Shown here piece after piece: positions 1-8,845 of a DNA stretch of 64,000 nucleotides (position 1 is the stretch's first letter; every line of letters starts with the position of its first letter). A program made the position numbers and the translations under genes. Source of the stretch: Simiduia agarivorans SA1 = DSM 21679 (GTDB lineage Bacteria > Pseudomonadota > Gammaproteobacteria > Pseudomonadales > Cellvibrionaceae); the NCBI RefSeq assembly GCF_000305785.2, contig NC_018868.3, positions 3,270,270-3,334,269 of the forward strand, written 5' to 3'. The notes under the pieces are model-generated. The model was not told the origin of the DNA. It searched no databases and was given only the letters and a program-made list of their open reading frames with translations.

Positions 1-37
1 GTACCTACCGGATCATTGATTAATCGGGGATTATTGC

Positions 38-580
38 GTGAATAAAATTTTGTGTTCGTTAGTGGCGCTTGCCTTGGCAGGTCTGAGTGTGTCGGCATCG
101 GCGGCCTGCCCGGATTTTCTCAATCAGGAATACCGTAAACTGCACAGCACCGCTGTGGAGAGCGTCTGCCGTGACGAGGCTAAAGCCTACTTGTTGGTCA
201 ATACCGCCAGTCATTGCGGGTTTACCCCGCAATTCAAGGGGCTCGAGCAGCTCTACCAGCGCTTCAAGGATCAGGGGCTGGTGGTGGTGGGATTTGCCAG
301 TGACGACTTCAAGCAGGAAAACAAAGACGAAGCCAAAGCCGCGGACATTTGCTACATCAATTACGGTGTGACCTTTACCATGCTGGCACCCACCCATGTG
401 CGCGGAGACCAGGCGAATCCTACGTTCAAGGTGTTGGGGGCGGCATCAAGCGAGCCCGCGTGGAACTTCAATAAATACCTGGTCAGTGCAGACGGTACCC
501 GGATACAGCATTTTGGCAGTTTTGTTGAACCCGCTGATAAAAAATTAGTGGCGGCAATCAGCGACGAATTAAGTCAATAA
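38..580 (+). CDS. Secreted glutathione peroxidase-family thiol peroxidase
   Basis: Reduces peroxides with a thiol electron donor, probably in the periplasm. Residues 1-22 form a signal peptide ending in an A-x-A site. The peroxidatic cysteine is C60 in the family motif NTASHCGFTPQFKGLE, and WNF (142-144) supplies the active-site Trp and Asn. The residue is cysteine, not selenocysteine. At 180 aa it matches bacterial family members plus a leader. The start is GTG with GGGGA upstream. A hairpin terminator follows, so it is probably transcribed alone. The family is clear; the substrate is unknown. Confidence 0.88.
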   Translation: MNKILCSLVALALAGLSVSASAACPDFLNQEYRKLHSTAVESVCRDEAKAYLLVNTASHCGFTPQFKGLEQLYQRFKDQGLVVVGFASDDFKQENKDEAKAADICYINYGVTFTMLAPTHVRGDQANPTFKVLGAASSEPAWNFNKYLVSADGTRIQHFGSFVEPADKKLVAAISDELSQ

Positions 581-599
581 CCTTCCTCTCATGCCGTTT

Positions 600-632
600 A
601 ACGGTAGCTCAGGACCCCGGGCTACCGTTTTA
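600..632 (+). terminator. Rho-independent terminator after the peroxidase gene
   Basis: A 9-bp perfect inverted repeat (AACGGTAGC / GCTACCGTT) with a GC-rich loop is followed by a short T run. It begins 20 bases after the peroxidase stop. Confidence 0.7.
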
Positions 633-708
633 CATTGAGCAGATTGCCCGGCTTTGCTAGTTTGATACCCTCCAATATTCTTTCGCGATCCTTACCGGGT
701 AACCCTTC

Positions 709-2331
709 ATGATTCGTTTGATCAAGCAACTGCTATTGCTGTCGGCGCTGTTTTGCAGTCACGTGTCAGCGGCGGAGTCCTTGCGTCAGCAAGTTGAGAG
801 CTGGCATGCGGGTTTCGCTGCCGAGGCCGGCGGGGCAATGCTACACCTGCCTCAGGACACCGCGCGGTTTTATGAACTTTCGGGTTTCCAATACCGGTGG
901 TCCGTCAACAGCGCGGGCGTGCTGGCATTGAGCGATGAAGCCAATGCGTTGTTCGATTTTCTGGGTAACATCCACCTCGAAGGGTTGTTGGCAGTGGATT
1001 ATCACTATCCTGCGCTGCAGGCTGCGCTTGCGCGCCAGGATTGGTTGGCGTTTGACCTGTTGATGACCGATGCTCACCTCATGCTTGCGCATCATCTGCT
1101 CAAGGGTAAAGTGGATGTGGCAAGCCTCAATGCAGATTGGGTCGCTAATCCCCGGACGCGGGATCTGGTTCAGCATCTTCTGCCGAATGGCGGCGACCCG
1201 GTGGTGGAAAAACTCACGGCATTGCGGCCCAGCCAGGCGCGCTACGACCGGTTGCTAAGCCGCCTGGCCTGGCTGACCGAGCACCCGGCATCGGAGTGGC
1301 CCGCGCTGGCGGTCTCGCCAAAAATTGAGCCGGGCGCATCGGACGCCCGGCTGGCCTCGATCGCCCAACGTTTACGGTACTGGGGTGATCTGTCAGACGA
1401 AGACCGGTTGTTCAATCAATACGCGTCTGAATTGGTGGACGCGGTCAAACGTTTCCAGATGCGCCATGGCCTCAAGCAGGATGGCGTCATAGGCAAAGCC
1501 ACCTTGACGCAGCTGAATGTGACGCCGGCAGAACGGGCCCGGCAGCTCGTGGCCAATCTCGAGCGCTGGCGCTGGTTGGGTGAGGATTTCGGGCACCGCT
1601 TTTTGTTGGTCAATATCGCAGACTTTTCGCTCACAGTGTACGAGGCTGGTCAGCCCGCCGTGCGCATGCCGGTGATCGTCGGGCGGCACTATCGCAAGAC
1701 GCCGGTGTTCAGCGATCGCATGCGTTATCTGGTGTTTAATCCAACCTGGACTGTGCCAGTGAAGTTGGCAGTGCAGGACAAGTTGCCGGATATCCAGAAA
1801 GACCCGGATTATCTGAGCCGTATGGGCTTCAAAGTGTACCCGCACGGCAGTCAGGTTGAAGTAGATCCCGGCACGATAGACTGGGCAACTCTGACACCGC
1901 GGAATTTCCCTTACCGATTGGTACAGATGCCAGGCCCCTTGAATGCGCTGGGGCAGGTTAAGTTCATGTTCCCCAATCGTTACGATGTTTATTTGCACGA
2001 CACGCCCGCGCGGGAATTGTTCCAGGAAGAAGACCGGGCGTTCAGCTCGGGCTGTATCCGGGTTGCCGACCCGATGGCACTGGCGGAGTACCTGCTGGCG
2101 GATCAGGGCATTGACCGGGCTACGATCGACCAGTGGTTGGCCGAGGGTGCCATTAAAACCGTCAACCTGAAAACGGCCATGCCCATTCACATCGAATACT
2201 GGACCGCCTGGGTGGATCGGGAGGGGACTTTGCACTTCCGCAAAGATGTATATAATCGCGACGCGCCCCTGATCGCGGCGCTCGCCCAACCCCTTACCGG
2301 ACAGGTCCCTGTCCAGGATACCCCCGGATGA
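709..2331 (+). CDS. L,D-transpeptidase, YcbB/LdtD type
   Basis: Murein cross-linking enzyme of the periplasm that forms 3-3 links. It has a signal peptide (1-21), a large N-terminal scaffold region, a peptidoglycan-binding type 1 domain around residues 235-270 (motif DGVIGKATLTQLN) and a YkuD catalytic domain from about 300. The YkuD signature is complete: H430 in YLHDTP and the nucleophile C449 in SSGCIRV. The length of 540 aa is typical of the YcbB group. The next gene overlaps it by ATGA, so the two are translationally coupled murein genes. Confidence 0.92.
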   Translation: MIRLIKQLLLLSALFCSHVSAAESLRQQVESWHAGFAAEAGGAMLHLPQDTARFYELSGFQYRWSVNSAGVLALSDEANALFDFLGNIHLEGLLAVDYHYPALQAALARQDWLAFDLLMTDAHLMLAHHLLKGKVDVASLNADWVANPRTRDLVQHLLPNGGDPVVEKLTALRPSQARYDRLLSRLAWLTEHPASEWPALAVSPKIEPGASDARLASIAQRLRYWGDLSDEDRLFNQYASELVDAVKRFQMRHGLKQDGVIGKATLTQLNVTPAERARQLVANLERWRWLGEDFGHRFLLVNIADFSLTVYEAGQPAVRMPVIVGRHYRKTPVFSDRMRYLVFNPTWTVPVKLAVQDKLPDIQKDPDYLSRMGFKVYPHGSQVEVDPGTIDWATLTPRNFPYRLVQMPGPLNALGQVKFMFPNRYDVYLHDTPARELFQEEDRAFSSGCIRVADPMALAEYLLADQGIDRATIDQWLAEGAIKTVNLKTAMPIHIEYWTAWVDREGTLHFRKDVYNRDAPLIAALAQPLTGQVPVQDTPG

Positions 2332-3248
2332 AAACTGTTTCCCTGCTACTGCTCTGGCTGGCGAGTGCTGCGTGCCTGGCCGCCGGCTATGATCCATCGC
2401 GCGCCGGTTTCGATGTGTGGCTGAACGATTACAAAGTGCAACACAATCACACGTTTCGGGCGTTAATGCCCGGCGAGCGACTGAAAATGCGGGCACAGGC
2501 CGACGTCACGGCCCGGTTGGATGGAGCGCCGGTGGCGCCGGTTGAACAAACCTGGCAAATCGCCGCACCGGCAGCCGGCAGTTTTCAGCAATGGGCTTTG
2601 CAGCACACAAAGTCCGGTGCCAGTGTAACCGTAGTGATTTTCGGCCTGGTGCCGGCGACAGAAATTAAAGACGGAAAACTCAACGGCTATCGCATTGGCA
2701 ACTACCCACCACCGCACAAAGGGCTGGCCAGCTATCAGGCCCCCAAAGGTTACATTGCACTCACTCCGGAAACGGAAAAGTTACGCGTGTCGCCGCATTT
2801 TCTGTTAGGCGAGTTCAAATGCAAACAAGCGGGTGGTTACCCCAAGTACCTGGTATTGCGACCACGGTTGCTGGAAAAGCTGGAGCTGTTGCTGGAGGAA
2901 CTCAATGGACGCGGCATTCATGCGCCGGGCTTCGTCATCATGAGTGGTTATCGCACACCGCACTACAACCGCTCCATAGGCAATGTCGGCGCCAGTCGTC
3001 ATCTCTACGGTGGCGCTGCTGATATCTACGTGGATGCAGACCGCAATGGCAGCATGGATGATCTCAACAAAGACGGCAAAGCGAATATCGAAGATGCACG
3101 CTTGCTCTACAACATCGCCGATACCTACGTAAAAAGAACCGGTGCCACCGAGCTGACTGGCGGTGTGGGTCTGTACGATAAAAATGCCTTTCACGGCCCC
3201 TTTGTGCATATCGATGTGCGCGGATCAAAGGCGCGGTGGGGCGATTGA
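2328..3248 (+). CDS. M15-like murein peptidase (YcbK/DUF882 relative) with a calcium-loop insert
   Basis: Predicted exported zinc peptidase acting on murein cross-links. A short signal peptide (about 1-18) is followed by an N-terminal beta domain and a C-terminal peptidase M15 core. Predicted zinc ligands are H225 and D232 (SRHLYGGAADI) and H294 (FVHIDV). Residues 236-256 hold a D-x-D-x-N-G then N-K-D-G pattern typical of EF-hand or dockerin calcium loops, placed inside the catalytic fold. The start overlaps the transpeptidase stop (ATGA), suggesting joint action in wall remodelling. The family is well supported; cleavage specificity is unknown. Confidence 0.82.
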   Translation: MKTVSLLLLWLASAACLAAGYDPSRAGFDVWLNDYKVQHNHTFRALMPGERLKMRAQADVTARLDGAPVAPVEQTWQIAAPAAGSFQQWALQHTKSGASVTVVIFGLVPATEIKDGKLNGYRIGNYPPPHKGLASYQAPKGYIALTPETEKLRVSPHFLLGEFKCKQAGGYPKYLVLRPRLLEKLELLLEELNGRGIHAPGFVIMSGYRTPHYNRSIGNVGASRHLYGGAADIYVDADRNGSMDDLNKDGKANIEDARLLYNIADTYVKRTGATELTGGVGLYDKNAFHGPFVHIDVRGSKARWGD

Positions 3249-3338
3249 TCAACGCATTGTTCACACGATTACGATACATTGACCTTGTGGCTGGCGTGAA
3301 AATGCCAAGCGTTTTGTTCAACAGCTAAGCAGGTATTT

Positions 3339-4208
3339 TTATTCCCTGGCGATAAGGTCTATTCCGGGCTGACCTCGCCAGTAGCCATCAGTGCCACCGG
3401 CAAGGCTGGCGGTGCTTGAGCCGCGCAAGGCGTTATAGAACGTCTCGATCACTATTTCCGTTTGTTCCCACTCCGGCGAAATACGGGCATGGCTGACGCC
3501 GGTATCGGTGAGGCTGGCATGGTGGTTCAACAGATTCACTGGCATGCCGGACAGTGTCGCAATCCCATTCAGTGTGAACAGGGATTGCGATTCTTGTGAC
3601 TTCAGTTGCAGGCCCGCGGGGTATTGCTGGCAGACAAAGGCGCAGTCGTCTTTTTTGACGCCATGGTGTCGGGCAGTAAAACAACGTGCCGAATAAGCCA
3701 ACGGTAATCGGCCCCAGGCCAGCACTTCGATTTCGGGTTTCACTTTCAGCGGTGTCAGTGCCGCACGCAACTGTTGTTGGCCGAGCTCCACCGGGACCAC
3801 CCAGCGTTTCAGGCCCTGGCTCATCAGAAACTGCAGGCTTTGCGCGTTGTATATATTGATTGCCGGTCCTGCCACAAAGGGCAGTTTTTTTTCCGATAGG
3901 TAATGGATAGCGGCAATGTCATTGGCTTCCACCAATAAGCCTTCGTTATCGCACAGGCGCTTAACGCCTTTCAGATCGGCACCCGATTCGATTAATGTCA
4001 TCGTAGAAAGAATGATTTCTTTGCCGCAGCTTGATGCCAGCTGGCGGGCCAGGTCTATCCATTGGATGGGCGACAGTTCGCGCCGTTTGCCGCACACCAC
4101 TTCCCCGAGATACAGAGTGTTGACCGGCGTTTCGATCATGCGGGCATAAAATTCCAGCACATCCTTGTGTGACCAGAAATACTGTATTGGACCGAGACTG
4201 AGTTTCAT
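3339..4208 (-). CDS. ubiV: Oxygen-independent ubiquinone hydroxylation protein UbiV (U32 family)
   Basis: Partner of UbiU in the oxygen-independent hydroxylations of ubiquinone synthesis, carrying a 4Fe-4S cluster. The 289-aa protein is a U32-family barrel. Cysteines C39, C176, C189 and C193 reproduce the known ligand spacing of UbiV (one early Cys, then a triad spaced 13 and 4). The ATG at 4208 was chosen because it gives the conserved N-terminus MKLSLGPIQYFW; upstream in-frame starts fall within ubiU. It lies 19 bases after ubiU. The old label 'peptidase U32' is misleading here. Confidence 0.93.
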   Translation of the reverse strand: MKLSLGPIQYFWSHKDVLEFYARMIETPVNTLYLGEVVCGKRRELSPIQWIDLARQLASSCGKEIILSTMTLIESGADLKGVKRLCDNEGLLVEANDIAAIHYLSEKKLPFVAGPAINIYNAQSLQFLMSQGLKRWVVPVELGQQQLRAALTPLKVKPEIEVLAWGRLPLAYSARCFTARHHGVKKDDCAFVCQQYPAGLQLKSQESQSLFTLNGIATLSGMPVNLLNHHASLTDTGVSHARISPEWEQTEIVIETFYNALRGSSTASLAGGTDGYWRGQPGIDLIARE

Positions 4209-4227
4209 TGTGCGCTGCTGTTGCCGG

Positions 4228-5223
4228 TTATTGCCAGGGCCGGTCGTAGGCGCCCAGTGTGGTCTGTACACCTTCGGCGTGCTTGCCCAGGCATTGGTTC
4301 CATTCGGGGGCCACGTGATAACCGGTGGGATCGCGCTGGAGTGCATCCAGTGCCTGGCGCCACACATTCACCACCTGACCAATATAAGCCGGCCCGCGTT
4401 GGCGTCCCTCCAGTTTCACCGCGCCAATACCGGCGGCTTGTAACGCTGGCAGTAAGCTCAAGGTATTGAGGCTGGTGGGCTCTTCCAGCGCGTGCGCGCG
4501 CTTGCCCTCAACATCGAACCGCCCTTTGCACAGCGTGGGGTAGCCGGCGCGCTCGGTGGCGTCGAAACGGTCAATTAATACGCCTTGCAGGCGGGTGTCC
4601 ATTCCTTCTCCCTTGGGTTGCCACTGCACGGCGCTGGCCGGTGAACAAACGCCGTTCATGTTGGGTGACTGGCCTGTGATGTAAGAACTCAGGTGGCAGC
4701 GGCCCTCCGCCATGATGCACAAACTACCAAAGCCAAACACTTCGAGTGCGACCGGTGATTGCGCTGCCAGTTGCTGGACTTGTTTCAGTGACAATACACG
4801 CGGCAGTACGGCGCGTGTGATACCGAAATGCTGGTGATAAAACGTCAGCGCTGCGGCGTTGGTGGCGCTGCCCTGAACTGACAAATGCAGGTTCAGGTCG
4901 GGGTGGCGCGACCGGGCGTAATGCATTACACCCATATCCGCCAGAATCAATGCATCCACACCCAGATCTGCAGCTTGGTCAACGGCCCGCTGCCAGCGTT
5001 GAAACGCGCCGGCCTGAGCGTAGGTATTGATGGCGACAAATAATTTTTTGCCCGCTGCGTGTACTTTTGATGCCGCAATCGCGGCCTTTTGCGGCGTGAA
5101 ATTCAGGCCCTGAAAATGGCGCGCGTTGGTGTCGTCGGCAAAGCCGATGTACACCGCGTCGGCGCCACTGGCCAGTGCGACATCCAGTGCCGGCAAGCTA
5201 CCGGCCGGGCATACCAGCTCCAC
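4228..5223 (-). CDS. ubiU: Oxygen-independent ubiquinone hydroxylation protein UbiU (U32 family)
   Basis: Forms an iron-sulfur heterodimer with UbiV that hydroxylates the quinone ring without O2, with prephenate known as oxygen donor in the family. The 331-aa protein begins MELVCPAGSLPALD, and its cysteines C169, C176, C193 and C232 match the numbering of the characterised E. coli protein. The start is GTG with AAGGAG 12 bases upstream, overlapping the end of ubiT by 26 bases. Order is ubiT-ubiU-ubiV. No convincing FNR box was found in front of the operon. Confidence 0.94.
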   Translation of the reverse strand: MELVCPAGSLPALDVALASGADAVYIGFADDTNARHFQGLNFTPQKAAIAASKVHAAGKKLFVAINTYAQAGAFQRWQRAVDQAADLGVDALILADMGVMHYARSRHPDLNLHLSVQGSATNAAALTFYHQHFGITRAVLPRVLSLKQVQQLAAQSPVALEVFGFGSLCIMAEGRCHLSSYITGQSPNMNGVCSPASAVQWQPKGEGMDTRLQGVLIDRFDATERAGYPTLCKGRFDVEGKRAHALEEPTSLNTLSLLPALQAAGIGAVKLEGRQRGPAYIGQVVNVWRQALDALQRDPTGYHVAPEWNQCLGKHAEGVQTTLGAYDRPWQ

Positions 5224-5710
5224 GGCTGCTCTCCTTGTGTTGGTTTTCTGCGAGTTCGATTAGCTGAGTCAGTTGGCTAAGACGCAGCAGTAACGATCTG
5301 GGCAGCTGATGCCTGTCTATCGCATCGAGCGTGTTTTTGGCAGTAAGTCCCAGTTCGGTATCGCCGCTGATGCGCAATCGACGCTGGAAAAACAGCGAAT
5401 CGGGGTCTGCCTCGCCGATGATGATCTTCAACAAATCGGTCAGTTCGGCTGCGATGGTGGCATCCGCGCGTGCAGTACCTGGCACAAAGCGCCGTTGGTT
5501 GAGTGTGATGCAATAGGTAAGGCTGAAATCTTCGACGTCGATGGACAACGTTTTGCCTGCAAGGAAATCAAAGTCACCCGCATGTCGCTCTGCGCGCAGC
5601 AGGCGATTGAGGCACAGGCACAGCACCCATTGCTGGGGCCAACTCGGGAGGTGGCGGCCCATCTGCCGGCCTATTTTCAGGCCGGATTGCATGAAACTGA
5701 CTGCGAGCAC
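5198..5710 (-). CDS. ubiT: SCP2-domain lipid-binding accessory factor UbiT
   Basis: Binds the lipid ubiquinone precursors for the oxygen-independent branch, as the anaerobic counterpart of UbiJ. The 170-aa protein has an SCP2 sterol-carrier fold (about 40-130) with the typical segment RRLRISGDTELGL. It is the first gene of ubiTUV. The GTG at 5710 gives the length above; an ATG at 5692 would shorten it by six residues and neither has a strong ribosome site. Identity rests on domain plus context. Confidence 0.88.
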   Translation of the reverse strand: MLAVSFMQSGLKIGRQMGRHLPSWPQQWVLCLCLNRLLRAERHAGDFDFLAGKTLSIDVEDFSLTYCITLNQRRFVPGTARADATIAAELTDLLKIIIGEADPDSLFFQRRLRISGDTELGLTAKNTLDAIDRHQLPRSLLLRLSQLTQLIELAENQHKESSRGAGMPGR

Positions 5711-5870
5711 AACGGCGTCCGTTCAAAGATTCTGACGCTATTCTGGCGTGACCGGCAGGCGCCAACAATTGTGCATTGGGAGTAGTGAGCGACCCGATTG
5801 CCTACTCAGAACGGGATAGGGATGACCCTTGGTGTCCTTGTCATGCGATTGTTGTATTCCGGGGGCCGGA

Positions 5871-6590
5871 TTAATGGCCGGTTGATTGGCGGGCATTGTG
5901 GGCGATATCTTCGGACTCCATCAGCAGCAGGCAATGCTGAAGGTTTTTGCCTGGATGGGTGGCAAAATGTTCGTCCGTGATATGAATAGCACTGATGCGA
6001 TCCAGCCTGAAACAACGGTAGGCGTTGCGCAATTGGCAGAATGCCACCAGCGTCCAGGTGGCACCCCAGAACAATAAACCCAGTGGCTCAATGCGTCGCT
6101 GGCTAATGGCGCCAGCCACGTCCCGGTAGTCAATCAACACCACCTGATGGCTTTTAATCGCGCGCCGGAATTCTTCGCTGAATTGTGTAAACAGCGCATT
6201 GCTCTCAAACCGGGGCACCCTCAAGGCCAATTCCTGGTCGGTGGACTTCAGTGCCGCCGGCAGCGCGGCGAGAATTTTAGTGATGGCGCTTTCGGCATTG
6301 CGCGCCATGGCGGCATCGCTCCAGCCTTGCGCCATGCGCGCACCCAGAAGCAGTGCTTCGAGTTCGTCACGGCTGAATTGCAACGGGGGAATGTGGGCAT
6401 CGCGGCGCAGGGCATAGCCTACGCCGGCTTCGCCCTCAATGGCGACCCCCGATAACTGCAGTGATTGAATGTCGCGGTACACCGTCCGTTCCGACACCTT
6501 GAAGTGCTCGGCCAATTGCGCTGCGCTGATAGCCGTATGCCGGCTGCGCAGAATATTGACGAGTTCAAAGAGGCGTTCACTTTTGTGCAC
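5871..6590 (-). CDS. YafY-family transcriptional regulator (HTH plus WYL)
   Basis: DNA-binding regulator. Residues 1-60 form a DeoR-like helix-turn-helix (AAQLAEHFKVSERTVYRDI) and about 135-215 a WYL ligand-sensing domain (QRRIEPLGLLFWGATWTLV). At 239 aa it has the usual YafY length. It starts at GTG with AGGATG upstream and lies 43 bases after the ABM-domain gene on the same strand, suggesting co-transcription and control of that gene. The ligand is unknown. Confidence 0.85.
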   Translation of the reverse strand: MHKSERLFELVNILRSRHTAISAAQLAEHFKVSERTVYRDIQSLQLSGVAIEGEAGVGYALRRDAHIPPLQFSRDELEALLLGARMAQGWSDAAMARNAESAITKILAALPAALKSTDQELALRVPRFESNALFTQFSEEFRRAIKSHQVVLIDYRDVAGAISQRRIEPLGLLFWGATWTLVAFCQLRNAYRCFRLDRISAIHITDEHFATHPGKNLQHCLLLMESEDIAHNARQSTGH

Positions 6591-6633
6591 ACTAGCATCC
6601 TGATCTGTTCAGCGCGCAGGGGTAACCACAGGG

Positions 6634-6942
6634 TTAATCCATACTCGATTGTGCAATGCTACCTTCCAGTCGCACCACGCTGCTGGTGTCCAGCGCAGCC
6701 ATGAATGCGGCCGCGTGGGGGCTTTGCTCAAACGCCTGCATGGCCTGGCTGGCGCATTCGGGATTCTCCCAGAATACACTGTCCAGCCAGCTACCGTCGG
6801 CACATTGTGCCACGGATCGGTAATGAAAGCCGGCTTGGGCTTTCATCAGCTCAGCAATGGGTTGGTTGGCGGCGAGAAAATCTGCTTTGGTGACTTTTGG
6901 TGCCAGTGAAAAGTGGTAGACCACATTGATTTGATTGCTCAT
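6634..6942 (-). CDS. Small antibiotic-biosynthesis-monooxygenase (ABM)-like protein
   Basis: A 102-aa single-domain ferredoxin-like protein resembling the ABM or dimeric alpha-beta barrel group. Visible features are an early VVYHFSLAPKV strand, an aromatic core (GFHYRSVAQ, VFWENPECA) and a helix ending AFMAALD. Such proteins act as small monooxygenases, heme degraders or stress proteins; which applies cannot be said. The ATG is preceded by AAGGAAC. It stands directly ahead of the WYL regulator. Confidence 0.65.
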   Translation of the reverse strand: MSNQINVVYHFSLAPKVTKADFLAANQPIAELMKAQAGFHYRSVAQCADGSWLDSVFWENPECASQAMQAFEQSPHAAAFMAALDTSSVVRLEGSIAQSSMD

Positions 6943-7060
6943 GATTTCGTTCCTTGCTGGTGAATTGCCCCCGTTGCTGTTGCTCGGGTAGGATCAGATT
7001 AGCGCCGGGCACTGACAGCCATTGTCAGGAGTCTGTAAACGGATCAAAAAAGGAAAAGGC

Positions 7061-8506
7061 GTGCTGGAAAACCTGCTGCAATGGCTCAGTGTCGATCTGC
7101 TGTTAGGGTTGTCGCTGTTGGCCTTTTATCTTCTGGGCTGGGCATGTGCTGTTCACGCACTGTCGTCGGCGCGCACCGCGCAGGGCACAGTGGCCTGGTT
7201 GGTCAGTTTGGTGAGCTTTCCTTTTTTCGCGGTTCCCGCCTACCTGGTATTTGGCCGCAACCGGTTTGCGGGGCGGGTGCATGCGTTCGAAGCTCGGGCC
7301 GACGACATAGAGCAATTGCTGCGCACCTGTGACGATGCACTGGCGCCATTCAGCTTGACCGGTGCCGACTCCCCGGGCTGGTACCGCGCGGTGGCGCAGC
7401 TGTCCCGCTCTCATCTGGTGTCCGGCAATAGCGCCCAATTACTGATCAATGGTCAGGCTACCTTTGCCAGTATTCTGTCGGGTATCGCCCGTGCCGAGCA
7501 GTATGTACTGGTGCAGTTTTATATGATTCATGATGACCTGCTCGGTCGCGAGCTACGCGACTGCCTGATCGAGCGGGCCAATGCGGGTGTAAGCGTTAAC
7601 TTGCTCTATGACGAAATCGGCAGCTGGGGCCTGAGTGATAGCTTTCTGACCCCCTTGCACGAGGCAGGTGTGAATGTCTCCGGTTTCAAACCGGAACAGG
7701 GCCGCCGCAATCGCTTCCAGATTAACTTCCGCAATCACCGCAAGATGGTGGTGGTGGATGGTCACACCGGCTGGCTGGGCGGACTCAATGTGGGTGACGA
7801 GTACATGGATCGGGTGCCGGCACTGAGCCCCTGGCGCGATACCCATATGCGGCTGGAGGGCCCGGTGGTGCTGCAGCTGCAGTCCGTGATGCTGCTGGAC
7901 TGGTATTGGGCCACCCGCCAGTTGCCTGCGTTGAACTGGCAGCCAAGACCTGCGGGTGACCTGCCGGCAATGATTCTGGCCACGGGCCCGACGGGTCCGC
8001 TGGAGGCGGCCAGTTTGTATTTTGTCAGTGCATTCAGCGCAGCGCGGGAGCGGATCTGGTTGACCGCGCCTTATTTCGTGCCGGACGAAGCGGTCATGAA
8101 GGCCTTGCAACTGGCGGCGCTGAGAGGCGTTGACGTGCGCATACTCACTACGGGCAAGCCGGATTCCTGGCTGGTGCACCTGGCGGCTTACCATTATTTT
8201 TACGCGCTGAAAGACGTCAATGTGACCTTGATGGCCAGCCGCGAGGGCTTTATGCATCAGAAGGTGTGCCTGATTGATGACCGGGCTACTGTGGTGGGGT
8301 CACACAATATGGACAACCGTTCCTTCCGCCTGAATTTTGAAGTGGCGGTCATTGTGGATGATCCGGCGCTGGCGCGTGAAACCGAGGCAATGCTGGCCGA
8401 GGATTTTGCCAATGCCGAGCAGCTGCAGCCGCGTGACTGGGACGCCCGGCCGCTGTGGTGGTGGGCAGCTGTGCGTTTGGCGCGCTTGTTATCACCGGTA
8501 TTGTGA
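7061..8506 (+). CDS. cls: Cardiolipin synthase (phospholipase D superfamily)
   Basis: Membrane enzyme that makes cardiolipin from phosphatidylglycerol. Two N-terminal transmembrane segments (about 1-60) include the typical SFPFFAVPAYLVFGRNRF segment. Both HKD motifs are present: H226-x-K228 with D233 (NHRKMVVVDG) and H399-x-K401 with D406 (MHQKVCLIDD). The GTG at 7061 follows AAGGAAAAGG and gives 481 aa, the normal length. A TTG 39 bases upstream is in frame but lacks a ribosome site. A weak hairpin spans the stop codon. Confidence 0.93.
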   Translation: MLENLLQWLSVDLLLGLSLLAFYLLGWACAVHALSSARTAQGTVAWLVSLVSFPFFAVPAYLVFGRNRFAGRVHAFEARADDIEQLLRTCDDALAPFSLTGADSPGWYRAVAQLSRSHLVSGNSAQLLINGQATFASILSGIARAEQYVLVQFYMIHDDLLGRELRDCLIERANAGVSVNLLYDEIGSWGLSDSFLTPLHEAGVNVSGFKPEQGRRNRFQINFRNHRKMVVVDGHTGWLGGLNVGDEYMDRVPALSPWRDTHMRLEGPVVLQLQSVMLLDWYWATRQLPALNWQPRPAGDLPAMILATGPTGPLEAASLYFVSAFSAARERIWLTAPYFVPDEAVMKALQLAALRGVDVRILTTGKPDSWLVHLAAYHYFYALKDVNVTLMASREGFMHQKVCLIDDRATVVGSHNMDNRSFRLNFEVAVIVDDPALARETEAMLAEDFANAEQLQPRDWDARPLWWWAAVRLARLLSPVL

Positions 8507-8565
8507 CCGGTGTTTCTCAGCCTTGAGTGCGTGCCCTATACTGAGTAAAAACAAGGAGATGCCCC

Positions 8566-8799
8566 ATGGCTCTGAACCCCGCTTTTGTTCACGAACTGTC
8601 ATTACTCATGCAATTTGATCTGAGCAGTACCCAACAGGGGCTAAAGGTACACAGCGATGCAGCACCGGAAACCGTGGCTGCCGCCGCGCGCCTGTTTGAG
8701 CTGGGGCTGACCGACCATGTGGACGGTGGCTACCTGACACCCCAAGGGCATGAGGCGGCAGAAGCATTGCATATGGTGCGACGGAAACTGGGCCGCTGA
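8566..8799 (+). CDS. TIGR02647-type small conserved protein
   Basis: A 77-aa protein from AAGGAG plus ATG. Its sequence, with SSTQQGLKVHSDA, AARLFELGLTDHVDGGYLT and PQGHEAAEAL, resembles the short gammaproteobacterial TIGR02647 family, usually labelled a DNA-binding protein. The part from residue 40 looks like a winged-helix fragment. Its function is unknown. The oxidoreductase gene follows 46 bases later on the same strand. Confidence 0.75.
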   Translation: MALNPAFVHELSLLMQFDLSSTQQGLKVHSDAAPETVAAAARLFELGLTDHVDGGYLTPQGHEAAEALHMVRRKLGR

Positions 8800-8845
8800 A
8801 CGCAGCCAGCACAAACAAGACCAACAGAGCATACAGGAAACCATC

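Noticed and set aside
1393..2496. Long open frame of 367 codons antisense to the L,D-transpeptidase
   Set aside because: It mirrors the codon structure of the real gene, has no recognisable domain, and the sense gene is complete with catalytic residues.
3339..5223. Annotation of the two U32-family genes as collagenase-like peptidases
   Set aside because: The cysteine pattern and the ubiT neighbour identify UbiU and UbiV, which are not peptidases.
5711..5870. FNR box controlling ubiTUV
   Set aside because: No TTGAT-N4-ATCAA-like pair lies in the upstream space; the nearest TTGAT is inside the neighbouring gene region and lacks a second half.
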